DNA from: Klebsiella africana
GTDB taxonomy: Bacteria; Pseudomonadota; Gammaproteobacteria; Enterobacterales; Enterobacteriaceae
DNA: 64,000 nt
Reading direction: 5' to 3'
Assembly: GCF_020526085.1 (NCBI RefSeq)
Contig: NZ_CP084874.1
Location: 2,542,001-2,606,000, forward strand
In this document: positions 36,340-46,509 of the stretch, one piece after another
How positions within the stretch are numbered: the first letter of the stretch is position 1
Layout: each line of letters starts with the position of its first letter
Notes under the pieces: generated by a model
Seen by the model: only the letters and a program-made list of their open reading frames with translations
Told to the model about the DNA's origin: nothing
Databases searched by the model: none
Position numbers and translations under genes: made by a program

Positions 36340-37770
36340 ATGTTTAAAAGGCTATTGGCGTTATCATTTGTTTTCTCTTTCATTCCTTTAATCACCGTTG
36401 CTGCTGAGAAGGGTACCAATACGGAACTGACTGCAAGCACCTCGATGAAAAGTCACGATGAGAGGCTAGATCGTGGTGAATATTTAAATCGTATCGCTTT
36501 AAAGGAGAGACGTCTTTCCGCGGATCCTTCTAATAAGGCCCTGATCTGGGATATTATGCAAGATGAACTAATAGCAGGCAATTTAGATAAAGCAGAAAAA
36601 TATCTCAAACCATTATTAAGCGACCCGCATTATGCGAACAATGCACTTTATACGCAGGGAGTGGTTCATTATTTAAAGGGGGATTACGTCCAGGCGGAGG
36701 CTCTTTTTCGAAAGGGCGCCAGAGACCTGAAAAGTCGCATCAAGTTGCTCTATATCTATTATCAGACCGGTCAGTATTCGAAGGCGAGAGAATTGTTCGA
36801 TGATGATCAACTGAAATCTCTCAGTAAAAATGACATAGCCCTGTTGACTTTAATGAGTTCCTTCGGCACTGCCCAGCCTTACAGACTGGACTGGAAAGCT
36901 GATAAGGCTGTTCTTCCGTTCATCTCGATGAATAATCTACCCGTAGTCTCCGTCATGGTGAACGGACAACCCGTCAATGTCTTCATAGATACTGGAGCCG
37001 ATTTGTTTGTTATCAAATCTGAAATGGCGAAGACGCTGGGACTTACATCACAGGCAAGTTTCACGGGGACATATGCCGGCGGAAAGACAGCAGAAATCAA
37101 TCATTCCAGGCTGCAGACATTGGGTCTGGGAGACGTCACATTACATGATGTTCCTGTTGATATTGCAGATTTTCCTGAGTCATGGGTTTTCACCGATGAA
37201 AGAACGGGTAAAAAAATAGATATCGACGGTATTTTATCCACGGGTGTATTTCATCAGTTTCTCACCACGATGGATTATCCAGAGCGGCAGTTGGTGCTGA
37301 TGCCCAGAAGGAAAATCAGTCAGCGTGAGGTTTCCGAACGGGATGGCTCGCATATACCCTTCATTCTTGAAGGAACGCATTTTATGATAGTCAAAGGTGC
37401 AGTCAACGGTAAGGAGGGTATGACGTTCTTCCTTGATTCAGGCCTTGACGATTCAGACGCTTCAATTTTGTTGCAGAAAGAAGCACTAAATTATGCTGGG
37501 TTGAAACTGCAGGAAGGGGAGCGCTATGCGCCGGATGACAACAAAGGAGGGCTTGGCGGAGGCGGTTTTGCTGTAACCCGGCTGCCCATCGACAGTGTTT
37601 CTGTCGGCGCTTTACATCAGAAGGGGTTAACCGGCCTTTATGGCGTGTTACCGGAACAACTCTATTTCACTGAATCCGGTATGATTCTGGATGGTTTTCT
37701 CAGTCACCAGTTTTTAAGGCACTACAAATGGACCATTGATTTTGACGCAATGATGATGACATTTCAGTAA
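36340..37770 (+). CDS. Periplasmic two-lobed retropepsin-like protease with TPR region
   Basis: 476 residues. A signal peptide (LLALSFVFSFIPLITVAAEK) is followed by a TPR-like helical region (about 45-165: YANNALYTQGVVHYLKGDYV, then AEALFRKGA). Two aspartic-protease halves come next: the first has VFIDTGADLFVI with Asp217, the second FFLDSGLDDSDASI with Asp366, each followed by a flap- and strand-like region. Retropepsin-type bacterial proteases usually have one such lobe and dimerise; here both are in one chain, as in pepsins. The second motif (DSGLDD) departs from the DTG/DSGA consensus, so that lobe may be inactive. Function unknown; the position next to a secreted basic protein suggests envelope maintenance or defence. 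Confidence 0.75.
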   Translation: MFKRLLALSFVFSFIPLITVAAEKGTNTELTASTSMKSHDERLDRGEYLNRIALKERRLSADPSNKALIWDIMQDELIAGNLDKAEKYLKPLLSDPHYANNALYTQGVVHYLKGDYVQAEALFRKGARDLKSRIKLLYIYYQTGQYSKARELFDDDQLKSLSKNDIALLTLMSSFGTAQPYRLDWKADKAVLPFISMNNLPVVSVMVNGQPVNVFIDTGADLFVIKSEMAKTLGLTSQASFTGTYAGGKTAEINHSRLQTLGLGDVTLHDVPVDIADFPESWVFTDERTGKKIDIDGILSTGVFHQFLTTMDYPERQLVLMPRRKISQREVSERDGSHIPFILEGTHFMIVKGAVNGKEGMTFFLDSGLDDSDASILLQKEALNYAGLKLQEGERYAPDDNKGGLGGGGFAVTRLPIDSVSVGALHQKGLTGLYGVLPEQLYFTESGMILDGFLSHQFLRHYKWTIDFDAMMMTFQ

Positions 37771-37824
37771 CCGAATACGTAACGTTTCGTGCCTGCGTTT
37801 GTGCGCCTGTAACACGTGTCAGAT

Positions 37825-37849
37825 AAAAAAAGCCCGCTTGTTGCGGGCT
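37825..37849 (-). terminator. Terminator for the zinc-ribbon gene
   Basis: AGCCCGC-TTGTT-GCGGGCT hairpin preceded on the plus strand by a run of A, giving a T-run on the minus strand. It lies about 95 bases beyond the stop of the minus-strand zinc-ribbon gene and 55 beyond the protease gene end. Confidence 0.78.
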
Positions 37850-37942
37850 GTTGCACGGTATGCCGATTTCAGAAATCTCGATACAAAGCAAACACGTTCA
37901 GGGGAGGGGATCCGCCTTCAGCAAAGATAAAGAAGAAACGGC

Positions 37943-38194
37943 TTACTCGTCTGCTTTATGTGCCCAGGCGGGCATTGCTGTCAGATAGCGTATTGCCCGC
38001 TTGCGCGATTCTTCTTTGCCAACTTTTTGCCATGAATCGAGAAACCCCGCCAGGCTGGATACCGCCTCTTCCCAGGACTTCAGATTACCGTCGCTGTCGC
38101 TGCAGTAGGCGCAATATTTTTCGCTGGCACCCTGCGCATCAGGTGCGGACATCGGTATTCCGCAGGCCTGACAAAACTGTTCGTGCTGTGTCAT
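37943..38194 (-). CDS. Putative zinc-ribbon protein
   Basis: 83 residues. Four cysteines in two pairs, FCQACGIPM and YCAYCSDSDG, form a zinc ribbon in the first 32 residues, typical of the PF12674 group. The rest is helical (LKSWEEAVSSLAGFLDSWQK) and ends RYLTAMPAWAHKADE. AAGGAG precedes the ATG. Function unknown; members are small cytosolic proteins often carried near transcription regulators. The last part of a paralogue is found at 19115-19162, next to the trp promoter. Confidence 0.78.
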   Translation of the reverse strand: MTQHEQFCQACGIPMSAPDAQGASEKYCAYCSDSDGNLKSWEEAVSSLAGFLDSWQKVGKEESRKRAIRYLTAMPAWAHKADE

Positions 38195-38434
38195 AAAGCG
38201 CTCCTTCTTTTAATTGATTATTAGCTAAACATACCGTGTTTCAGCTCAGCATATAGCGTTCCCGATCAAAACATTCTGCAGCACAAGTTCGTCGCACAAC
38301 GCTGCCGGGCCGGCATGTTTATCGCAGATTTGTAGGGCGGGAGTGGCTGACAATAAATGCTATTTCCAAAAACAGTCCAGAATTTGTAATGAAATTCACG
38401 GAAGCAAATCACAATCTGTGAAACAACGCTTAAG

Positions 38435-38452
38435 TGTACACTTTTCTTTACG
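38435..38452. promoter_or_regulatory. TyrR box upstream of tpl
   Basis: TGTACA-CTTTTC-TTTACG fits the TyrR consensus TGTAAA-N6-TTTACA at ten of twelve positions. It lies about 430 bases upstream of tpl. In Citrobacter freundii tpl is activated by TyrR with tyrosine from distant sites, so this position is as expected. The surrounding 690-base gap shows no gene. Confidence 0.65.
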
Positions 38453-38658
38453 ATGCTAGTGATTTCAGTCACAAAAATAAGCCCATAGAGTGATCATTCT
38501 CGCACAAACTGTATGGGTACTCATTTGCCAGGGCATGAGTTACTTAGGCTGGAAAGTAAAGTTTTCAGAGCGGCGACACATCAATTGTCGAGAACCTCAA
38601 ACTCTAAATAAAAGTGAAAAAAATAACTCATTGAATATGAATGGTTAAAAAGAAACCA

Positions 38659-38674
38659 TGTGATTTATATCACT
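38659..38674. promoter_or_regulatory. CRP site upstream of tpl
   Basis: TGTGA-TTTATA-TCACT, an almost perfect CRP palindrome about 210 bases before tpl. Catabolite activation of tpl by cAMP-CRP together with TyrR is known in C. freundii. Confidence 0.75.
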
Positions 38675-38823
38675 CACTTTTACAGCTTATTAAATTAAGA
38701 CCGTCATTGAATGTCGCTCTAAGTATTCCCTTCATCAATAAATTCTTGCATAGTGCCCTTAAATTACATCCGCCCCCGGCTACCGGAGACGGTAAATAAT
38801 ATTTCATCAGCGTTCACTGATGA

Positions 38824-40254
<1,431 letters not shown>

Positions 40255-40266
40255 ATGTTCTGACTG

Positions 40267-40291
40267 GCCCCATCAATAGATGGGGCTTTTT
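40267..40291 (+). terminator. Terminator after tpl
   Basis: GCCCCATC-AATA-GATGGGGC hairpin, perfect eight-base arms, followed by TTTTTGG, 13 bases after the tpl stop. Confidence 0.92.
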
Positions 40292-40439
40292 GGTCTTTAT
40301 TCTCCGCTACAGAAAGTCATTTCACTTTCTGTAATCGTGGTATATATAAAAAATACAAACCTGACTTCAATATCTTATTATCCGAAGATGTATACATGAC
40401 AGCCGTAACTATAAATATTAGTCAACAGGAACATTTATT

Positions 40440-41705
40440 ATGGATATTAATACCATTGAACGACAGAGTGGTACTCCCGGTCTAACCAGCGGTACGATGC
40501 TCGTCATTGCTACCGTGGTTGGTGGTGGGATGTTCTCTCTACCGATTGCCATGTCTGGGGTATGGTTCCCCGGTGCCACTGTTATTCTTTTTGCTGTTGC
40601 CGTTATGATGTTATTAACTGGACTGATGCTGGTTGAAGTGAATCTTCACTACGGCGCGGGTGCCAGTTTCAATACTTTTACTCAGGATTTGCTGGGTCAA
40701 AAATGGAACGTGGTTGTCGGTATCGCTTTTGGTTTCGTTCTATATATATTGACCTATGCCTATATTTCCGGATCGTCCGCGGTAATGGCTCAAACGGTGT
40801 TTAAATACAGCAATTTTCGTTTGCCTGCCAGTATTTCCGTGATTGTTGTAAGTATCCTGGTCGGCGCGATCGCGTGGTATAGCTCACTGTTAGTCGGTCG
40901 GATCACCACTATTCTCATTATTGGTAAGTTTGTTGCTTTTTTTGCCACCTTTTCTGGACTGGTTGGGCACATTGAAGTGGCGAAGTTGGTGGACAGCGTG
41001 GCGTTTGCATTACCCAATGCGCAATATGCGCCGTATATCCTGATGACGTTACCATTTTGCATCATTTCATTTGGTTTTCACGGCAATGTACCCAGCTTGG
41101 TTAAACTATATGGCACGGACGGCATTCAAAATATTACGCGGTCTATTATTATAGGAACACTGTTCGCCGTCCTGCTATATGTCTTCTGGCTGGCGGTGAC
41201 CATGGGCAATATCAGTCGCGCAGAATTTCCGCCGATCATTGCTAAAGGGGGTAATATTGATGTTTTTGTCGAGGCGATCAGCGGCCTGTTTTCCAGCCGT
41301 TATATGGATCTGATCCTCACTTTTTTCGGTAACTTCGCCGTGGCCAGCTCTCTACTGGCGGCAACGCTTGGCCTGTTTGATTACATTGCCGATTTATTCC
41401 ACTTCCAGGATAACGGCATGGGGCGCTTGAAAACCGCACTAGTGACTTACTTTCCACCGGCCGCCGTCTGTGTCTTTTTCCCGAATGGCTTTGTCCATGC
41501 GATTGGCTACGCTGGACTGGCGTTTACTATCTGGAGCGTGATCCTGCCGCCGTTCCTGGTGAAGGCCGCGCGTCGACGTTTCGCCACTGCGATATATACC
41601 GCGCCATGCAGTAATGTCGTTCTCAATCTGATTATCGTCTGTGGAGGCATTGTTTACTTGACGGTGGTGCTGGATGTTTTTGGTTTACTGCCAACGTTTC
41701 GTTAG
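40440..41705 (+). CDS. tutB: Tyrosine permease TutB
   Basis: 421 residues with eleven hydrophobic helices of the hydroxy/aromatic amino-acid permease (HAAAP) family (relatives TnaB, Mtr, TyrP). Family marks are TSGTMLVIATVVGGGMFSLP near the start and ISFGFHGNVPSLVKLYG in the middle. It imports tyrosine with protons to feed tyrosine phenol-lyase; the tpl-tutB order is that of C. freundii. CAACAGGAAC lies upstream of the ATG. The region after its stop is decayed, so it is the last functional gene of the unit. Confidence 0.94.
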   Translation: MDINTIERQSGTPGLTSGTMLVIATVVGGGMFSLPIAMSGVWFPGATVILFAVAVMMLLTGLMLVEVNLHYGAGASFNTFTQDLLGQKWNVVVGIAFGFVLYILTYAYISGSSAVMAQTVFKYSNFRLPASISVIVVSILVGAIAWYSSLLVGRITTILIIGKFVAFFATFSGLVGHIEVAKLVDSVAFALPNAQYAPYILMTLPFCIISFGFHGNVPSLVKLYGTDGIQNITRSIIIGTLFAVLLYVFWLAVTMGNISRAEFPPIIAKGGNIDVFVEAISGLFSSRYMDLILTFFGNFAVASSLLAATLGLFDYIADLFHFQDNGMGRLKTALVTYFPPAAVCVFFPNGFVHAIGYAGLAFTIWSVILPPFLVKAARRRFATAIYTAPCSNVVLNLIIVCGGIVYLTVVLDVFGLLPTFR

Positions 41706-41716
41706 CATTGGCCTGA

Positions 41717-42002
41717 GATATACAAGACAGGAGGCCCTATGTTTCTGACCTTACTCCGCTGGCAATCTCCTCTGGTTCACCGGTTTACCTTGCTGCGCAT
41801 GTGGGGGGAAATATTACATATATGCAGGTTGCGCCGAAAAAGATCCTGCCAACGTTAAGCTGGTATCTGTGCCCGATAGCGCCGTACTTATCGGGCTCAT
41901 TAGGTTTACACCCGGAAGTAGCGTGGTGCGAGCAACGCAGCAAAAACGTCGATTCTCTGCACCATCTTTTTCCAGAACAACATACTATTTTCCTCTGTTA
42001 AG
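41717..42002 (+). pseudogene. Frameshifted fragment of an unrecognised gene
   Basis: One frame reads DRRPYVSDLTPLAISSGSPV, then YLAAHVGGNITYMQVAPK; at an A-run near 41836 sense moves to another frame and continues DPANVKLVSVPDSAVLIGLI, then RFTPGSSVVRATQQ, to a stop at 42002. The change of coding pattern in mid-stretch indicates a decayed gene with a two-base frameshift. A separate 39-codon frame from ATG 41739 with AGGAGG in front overlaps it and is probably accidental. No family recognised. Confidence 0.45.
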
Positions 42003-42205
42003 ACCGTAGCGCTATTGTAAAACGTTGAGTTTTTCCTTAAAAGGGCCGGCGCGTTTTCACCTTTCTTCTGCGGTGTAAATCTTTTTGGTCATCTGACAGC
42101 TTACCGGTATACAGCATTTATAAAGCAGATTTCATTCTATGGCACTTATGCTCTTTGGTCGACTTCCGACAGCGATCATAAGTGGAGTAGGGAAGAGCAA
42201 CGCCG

Positions 42206-42885
42206 TTAAGCCTGAGTTAGTACTTTTCGTCCATCCGGATAGTGCCAGACCTCTATGTATTTCCCGATGGCCTTGCAACTCTCAAATAGGTGAATGATGA
42301 TTCCGATTTCACAAATCGAAGCTGCATCAGGCGGCTCGTCGCATCGTCGATATAGACCAGTGCGGTACAGGCGGGCGCAAGTTTTTCGAACCAGTGATGG
42401 TCGCAGCCAACAATCTGGATCAGTTCGCCACAGCAAGCCCGGCGATAACGTGGCTACTGAATTTTCGGCGCACGTTGTTTGCGAGGGAGCCAGGGACCGG
42501 CTTTGTCCATGAGTGAACGGACAATCTCTTTGGACAGGTGAACATCATGCAGTTCTGCGAGTTTCTCACACGCCAGCGTCGGCCCGAAGTCGGTATAGCG
42601 TTCTCGTATAATATTGAGCGCGTACTGTGCAAGGCCATCAGGCAGCTGGTTATTGCTGGGTTTTTCACGACGGCGGTTAGCCATACCAGGCGGGCCAGAT
42701 TCACGGTAACGCAACAGAAGGCGTCGGCACTGGCGGTCGGAAATACCCTGAAGCTGCGCGGCCATCTGAGTAGTCAGCCGCCGGTCAACAACGTCTTGAA
42801 TGATTTTGAGTCGGTTGACTTCATCTAAAGTAAAAATGCCGCTGCATGATCCGTCATCAGAATCCTTTGATGGGGACTTATCCAT
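42206..42885 (-). pseudogene. Truncated ISNCY-type transposase gene
   Basis: The first 143 residues are intact in frame (start MDKSPSKDSDDGSCSG; HTH region LTTQMAAQLQGISDRQCRRL, LLRYRESGPPGMANRRREKP). After about 42450 the sense moves through a frameshift: ACCGELIQI, DHHWFEKLAP and ACTALVYIDDATSRLMQLRF are readable in other frames and contain the first catalytic Asp of the DDE domain. The rest of the transposase is missing, and no terminal inverted repeats are visible. It is a dead insertion-sequence remnant in a decayed stretch between tutB and the GAPDH gene. Confidence 0.75.
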
Positions 42886-42889
42886 GCCC

Positions 42890-43514
42890 AGACGTCACAA
42901 CTTAACTAGTACGACATTAGTGCGCATAATGTATATTATGTTAAATGGAATGTCGTACTCAATAACGTCATCTTTGATAGCTGCCTCTTCCCACATCAAC
43001 ACTATGACCGTCATTCCTTTCATGCACGTGAATGCTGCGCTATAAGGCAAAATGTTCGAGGTGATAAATCAAGCATGGCTTTTAACAATCACTTCGCCCA
43101 CTACAGCCTGTTCTCCTACAGTAACAGCCAGGGAAATTCATTCAGCCACACCTGCTGCTTGTACTGTCCGGCATATCTTACTGCCTGTTGCATTTTCTAA
43201 CCGAACGCGTCACGGGATGCCAGATGAAATACTCATTTGATAGCGCGCCGCCTGCAGTGTGTATCAACCGGGCTTGATCAGCCACAGACGTGATTCTCAA
43301 AAAGACGCCAGCTTCGTTTCCGCACTCAAATGGCGAGTGCCATCGCGACCATAAACAGAACCGCCAGCTGAAGTTGAATAGTGTACTGAAGCCCTACGCA
43401 GCCGGCTTCTATGTTGACAGGCTCTGCCTCACCTCCCCCTTTCCTTGTATCTGGTGATTAGCTACCACCAGGAAGTACCTGGCCACAACATATCGCAATT
43501 CCGTTCATCGCCGA
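42890..43514. other. Non-coding, decayed stretch
   Basis: About 620 bases with only short, unconvincing frames and no recognisable product. With the transposase remnant and the fragment at 41.7-42.0 kb it makes up a 1.9-kb scar between tutB and the GAPDH gene. Confidence 0.5.
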
Positions 43515-43550
43515 AAAAGCATAAATGCTCTCTCGGACATTTATGCTTTT
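43515..43550. terminator. Strong hairpin downstream of the GAPDH gene
   Basis: Perfect 13-base arms AAAAGCATAAATG / CATTTATGCTTTT with a ten-base loop. The outer ends give T-runs in both directions, so it works as a bidirectional terminator about 110 bases after the minus-strand GAPDH gene. Confidence 0.75.
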
Positions 43551-43660
43551 ATATCGCGGTCAGAAAGATTTGTTATGTTTCATCTATGAATGATACTCGA
43601 GCCACTTTTCATCCAGCTGAACTGCTTATACTTTTACAGATGAATACAACACACAGTGGA

Positions 43661-44671
43661 TTAGCTTTCACGCTTTGCCATCATCAATGCCAGATCAACG
43701 AGACGATTAGAGAATCCCCATTCATTGTCGTACCACGCCAGAATTTTGACCATATTACCGCCAATCACCAGCGTTGATAGGCCGTCGATAATCGACGAGC
43801 GTGGGTCTCCCTGGTAATCGCTGGAGACGAGCGGTTCATCGCTATAACCCAGGATCCCTTTCAGCGGTCCTGTTGCGGCGGCTTCGCGAAAAGCATTGTT
43901 CACCTCTTCGACCGTCACATCTCGCTCAAGCGTGACGGTCAGGTCAACAATGGACACTACTGGCACAGGGACGCGTAGTGAGTATCCCGTTAAACGGCCA
44001 TCCAGCTCAGGAATAACTTTACCCAGAGCCTTTGCTGCACCGCTGGAATAAGGAACAATCGACAATGCGGCGGCGCGAGCCCCGCGCAGATCTTTTTCCG
44101 GCTGATCGTGCAGCGCCTGGCTGTTGGTATAGGCATGGGTGGTGTTCATCAGACCATGTTTAATACCGAAATGCTGGTGCAGAACCTGCGCAGCAGGTGC
44201 AAGACCATTGGTGGTGCAGCTTCCGTTGCTTATCACGTAGTGTTTATCCGGTGAGTAGAGGCTCTCATTAACGCCCATTACAATGGTTAAATCTTCGTTT
44301 TTACCAGGAGCAGAGATAATCACGCGCTTCGCGCCACCGCTGTGGATATGTACAGCTGCCTTTTCACGGTCAGTGAATAATCCTGTAGCCTCAATAACGA
44401 TGTCGACTTCACACTGACGCCACGGAATACTGGCCGGGTTGCGTTCACTGAATACGGTAATGGGTTTACCATCAACAACAAGCCCCCCTTCATCAGCGGT
44501 GACCTCTGCATCCAGTTTACCGAGCAGTGAGTCATATTTCAGCAGATGCGCCAGCGTTTTGCTGTCCGTCAAATCGTTGATTGCCACAATTTGAATATCC
44601 GGATTATCCAGTGCTGCGCGCAGTACATTGCGTCCGATCCGGCCAAAACCGTTAATACCGACCTTTACCAT
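43661..44671 (-). CDS. Glyceraldehyde-3-phosphate dehydrogenase (additional type I copy)
   Basis: 336 residues. Rossmann start KVGINGFGRIGRNVLRAAL with AINDLTDS (Asp, so NAD preferred), catalytic Cys in SNGSCTTNGLAPA, and the HAYTNSQALHD and AAALSIVPYSSGAAKALG segments. The form with NGSCTTN and the loop sequence AAALSIVPYSSG resembles GAPDHs of Gram-positive and cyanobacterial type more than enterobacterial GapA, whose housekeeping gene lies elsewhere. Similar extra copies (GapC-like) occur in enterobacteria. It converts glyceraldehyde 3-phosphate to 1,3-bisphosphoglycerate. AAGGAG precedes the ATG. The adjacent AraC/GlxA-type regulator gene, on the same strand upstream, may control it. Confidence 0.9.
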   Translation of the reverse strand: MVKVGINGFGRIGRNVLRAALDNPDIQIVAINDLTDSKTLAHLLKYDSLLGKLDAEVTADEGGLVVDGKPITVFSERNPASIPWRQCEVDIVIEATGLFTDREKAAVHIHSGGAKRVIISAPGKNEDLTIVMGVNESLYSPDKHYVISNGSCTTNGLAPAAQVLHQHFGIKHGLMNTTHAYTNSQALHDQPEKDLRGARAAALSIVPYSSGAAKALGKVIPELDGRLTGYSLRVPVPVVSIVDLTVTLERDVTVEEVNNAFREAAATGPLKGILGYSDEPLVSSDYQGDPRSSIIDGLSTLVIGGNMVKILAWYDNEWGFSNRLVDLALMMAKRES

Positions 44672-44749
44672 AATTAACTCCTTATCGATTATCGCTGGAG
44701 TCAGAGTAGGACGGACGGGTTATGGCGTAAATGACAAAAAAGGATCACT

Positions 44750-45730
44750 TTACGCCATTTTGCGACAGTGAAATCGTTGACGATATTCACCTGGAGTGAG
44801 GTTAAGCTGTTTCTCAAACAAGCGTCGCAGGTTAATACTGCTGCCAAATCCCGTTTGCTCGGCGATACGATCCAGCGTCTCGTGAGTCTGCTCCAAACGC
44901 TGCCGCGCGGCGGCCAGGCGGGCTTCCGCGACGTACCGCGCTGGCGAAGCGCCGGTTTCCCGGGTAAAGACGCGGGTGAAATTTCGCGGACTCATGGCGA
45001 CTTTTTCCGCCAGCTTATCTACGCTGAGGTCGGCGGTGAGATTTTCGAGCAACCACGCCAGCAGATCGTTAATCGGGCCCTGGGAGGTGGTTTGCTGAAG
45101 GTTATAGCGGCTAAACTGTAGCTGGCCTCCGGGGCGACGCAGATACATGACGAAGTCCTGGGAGATATCGCGCGCCAGGCTGAAGCCGTAATCTTCTTCA
45201 ACCATCGCCAGCGTAAGATCAAAGCCGGAACTGACCCCGCCAGAGGTCCAGATATGTTCGTCCTGAATATAGAGCGGCCCGCCCTCGACGCGGATCTGCG
45301 GGAATTCCGCCTGCATGGTTTCCAGCAGCTTCCAGTGGGTAGTGGCCCGTCTGCCGTCAAGCAGTCCAGTTTGCGCCAGCAGCATCGCACCGCCGCAAAT
45401 GGAGGCTATGCGGCGGGCATGGGGAGCGGCAAGGCGCAACCAGTCAACCACCGCCATACCCTCCTGCGGGTTTTGACCTCTGCCGGTAATCATGATGGTA
45501 TCGAGGGGCTCGCGAGGGTCAATCTCATGCAGACGATGGTCGGCCAGCAGATTTAAACCGGACTGACCATGGATAACCTGATGCGGTTGAGTTGTCGCTA
45601 GCTTGACCTGGTAGCAGATTTCCCGGGTACCTTCCGGGTGCAGGCGGTTGGCCTGCATCAGAATGTCAGCAATACCGGCGGATTCAAACAGCATGCCGCC
45701 ATCGGGTACAATAATAAGTATCTTTTTCAT
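44750..45730 (-). CDS. GlxA/FtrA-type AraC-family regulator
   Basis: 326 residues from MKKILIIVPDGGMLFESAGI. An N-terminal DJ-1/PfpI-like domain (about 1-185, with the nucleophile-elbow ASICGGAMLLAQTGLLDGRR) is joined to a C-terminal AraC HTH (about 220-320: LAEKVAMSPRNFTRVFTRET, IAEQTGFGSSINLRRLFEKQ). Such proteins respond to amine- or aldehyde-type signals. The GTG at 45773-45775 would extend it by 15 residues but lacks support. It lies 78 bases upstream of the GAPDH gene in the same direction, so it may regulate it or form an operon with it. Confidence 0.88.
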   Translation of the reverse strand: MKKILIIVPDGGMLFESAGIADILMQANRLHPEGTREICYQVKLATTQPHQVIHGQSGLNLLADHRLHEIDPREPLDTIMITGRGQNPQEGMAVVDWLRLAAPHARRIASICGGAMLLAQTGLLDGRRATTHWKLLETMQAEFPQIRVEGGPLYIQDEHIWTSGGVSSGFDLTLAMVEEDYGFSLARDISQDFVMYLRRPGGQLQFSRYNLQQTTSQGPINDLLAWLLENLTADLSVDKLAEKVAMSPRNFTRVFTRETGASPARYVAEARLAAARQRLEQTHETLDRIAEQTGFGSSINLRRLFEKQLNLTPGEYRQRFHCRKMA

Positions 45731-45938
45731 GTCCTGAAAAGTAATCTTTTTACAGAATAAGTCAACAAAACACACTCAAAGAATAAATATTTACTGTCGA
45801 AAGCACTGGATTCTGATGGATGTAAAAACCTGAAGGCTCGGAAAGAGTGGTTTCATACGTGCCTTCAGTTTCAGGGAGATGAACGTTAAACAGGTAGATT
45901 TTGCCTCACAGTACAGGCAGCATCACTTTGACAGGACA

Positions 45939-46310
45939 TCACGAAGGTAGAATCTCAATCGTGGCTGCCCTGGCGCGTATCCCTGTCATTGCGGAAACAT
46001 AGCTGCTGCCGGAGTACTTTTTCAGGTAAGCCTGATCAATTTTACTTTCAAGCTCAGGGTCCGAGGGTTTTGCGAACAGTACGTCGAATTCCTGTCCGAT
46101 AGCCAGTATCTTACCTGCCTGCTGGGACAATGCAGCCTGATACCATTTTGAACGGGTACCACTATAGGCTCGGACGAAAAGTCGGTTGTCCACCTTCACT
46201 TCCCAAATCCATGTCGGCGTACCGGTCGTATTCATATCGGGATGATACGGAGCGATTTTCAGGTCGTCGGCCGCATCTATTCTTGTTAATACTTCAGGAC
46301 TCCAGTACAT
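45939..46310 (-). CDS. DUF2255-family protein
   Basis: 123 residues matching the small DUF2255 family: start WSPEVLTRIDAADDLKIAPY, TPTWIWEVKVDNRLFVRAYSG and SKWYQAALSQQAGKILA. The fold is probably nitroreductase- or flavin-binding-like beta barrel; function unknown. GGAGAGGTAG precedes the ATG. It stands alone next to a hydrolase remnant. Nothing in the context points to a role. Confidence 0.75.
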   Translation of the reverse strand: MYWSPEVLTRIDAADDLKIAPYHPDMNTTGTPTWIWEVKVDNRLFVRAYSGTRSKWYQAALSQQAGKILAIGQEFDVLFAKPSDPELESKIDQAYLKKYSGSSYVSAMTGIRARAATIEILPS

Positions 46311-46509
46311 CTACCTCTCCTCTTTCATATGCGGTTGCTTTTTTCTGTCGCAGGATTAACTCGATAATATTCGGAAATTAACATCGCATCAGAAGTTATT
46401 GCCCGGTTTACCAGTAACAATAGAATACTTCACACCCTATGCTCAGAGAGCAGTATCTGTCGTTTGTCGCACAGATACTGCATCTGAAAACACCGGATGG
46501 TGCTATGGC

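Noticed and set aside
41739..41858. 39-codon frame with a perfect AGGAGG after tutB
   Set aside because: It overlaps a different frame with better coding character that continues past it; the peptide has no recognisable features. Treated as part of a decayed gene.
43445..43777. 110-codon plus-strand frame
   Set aside because: Overlaps the terminator hairpin and the end of the GAPDH gene on the other strand; composition is not protein-like.
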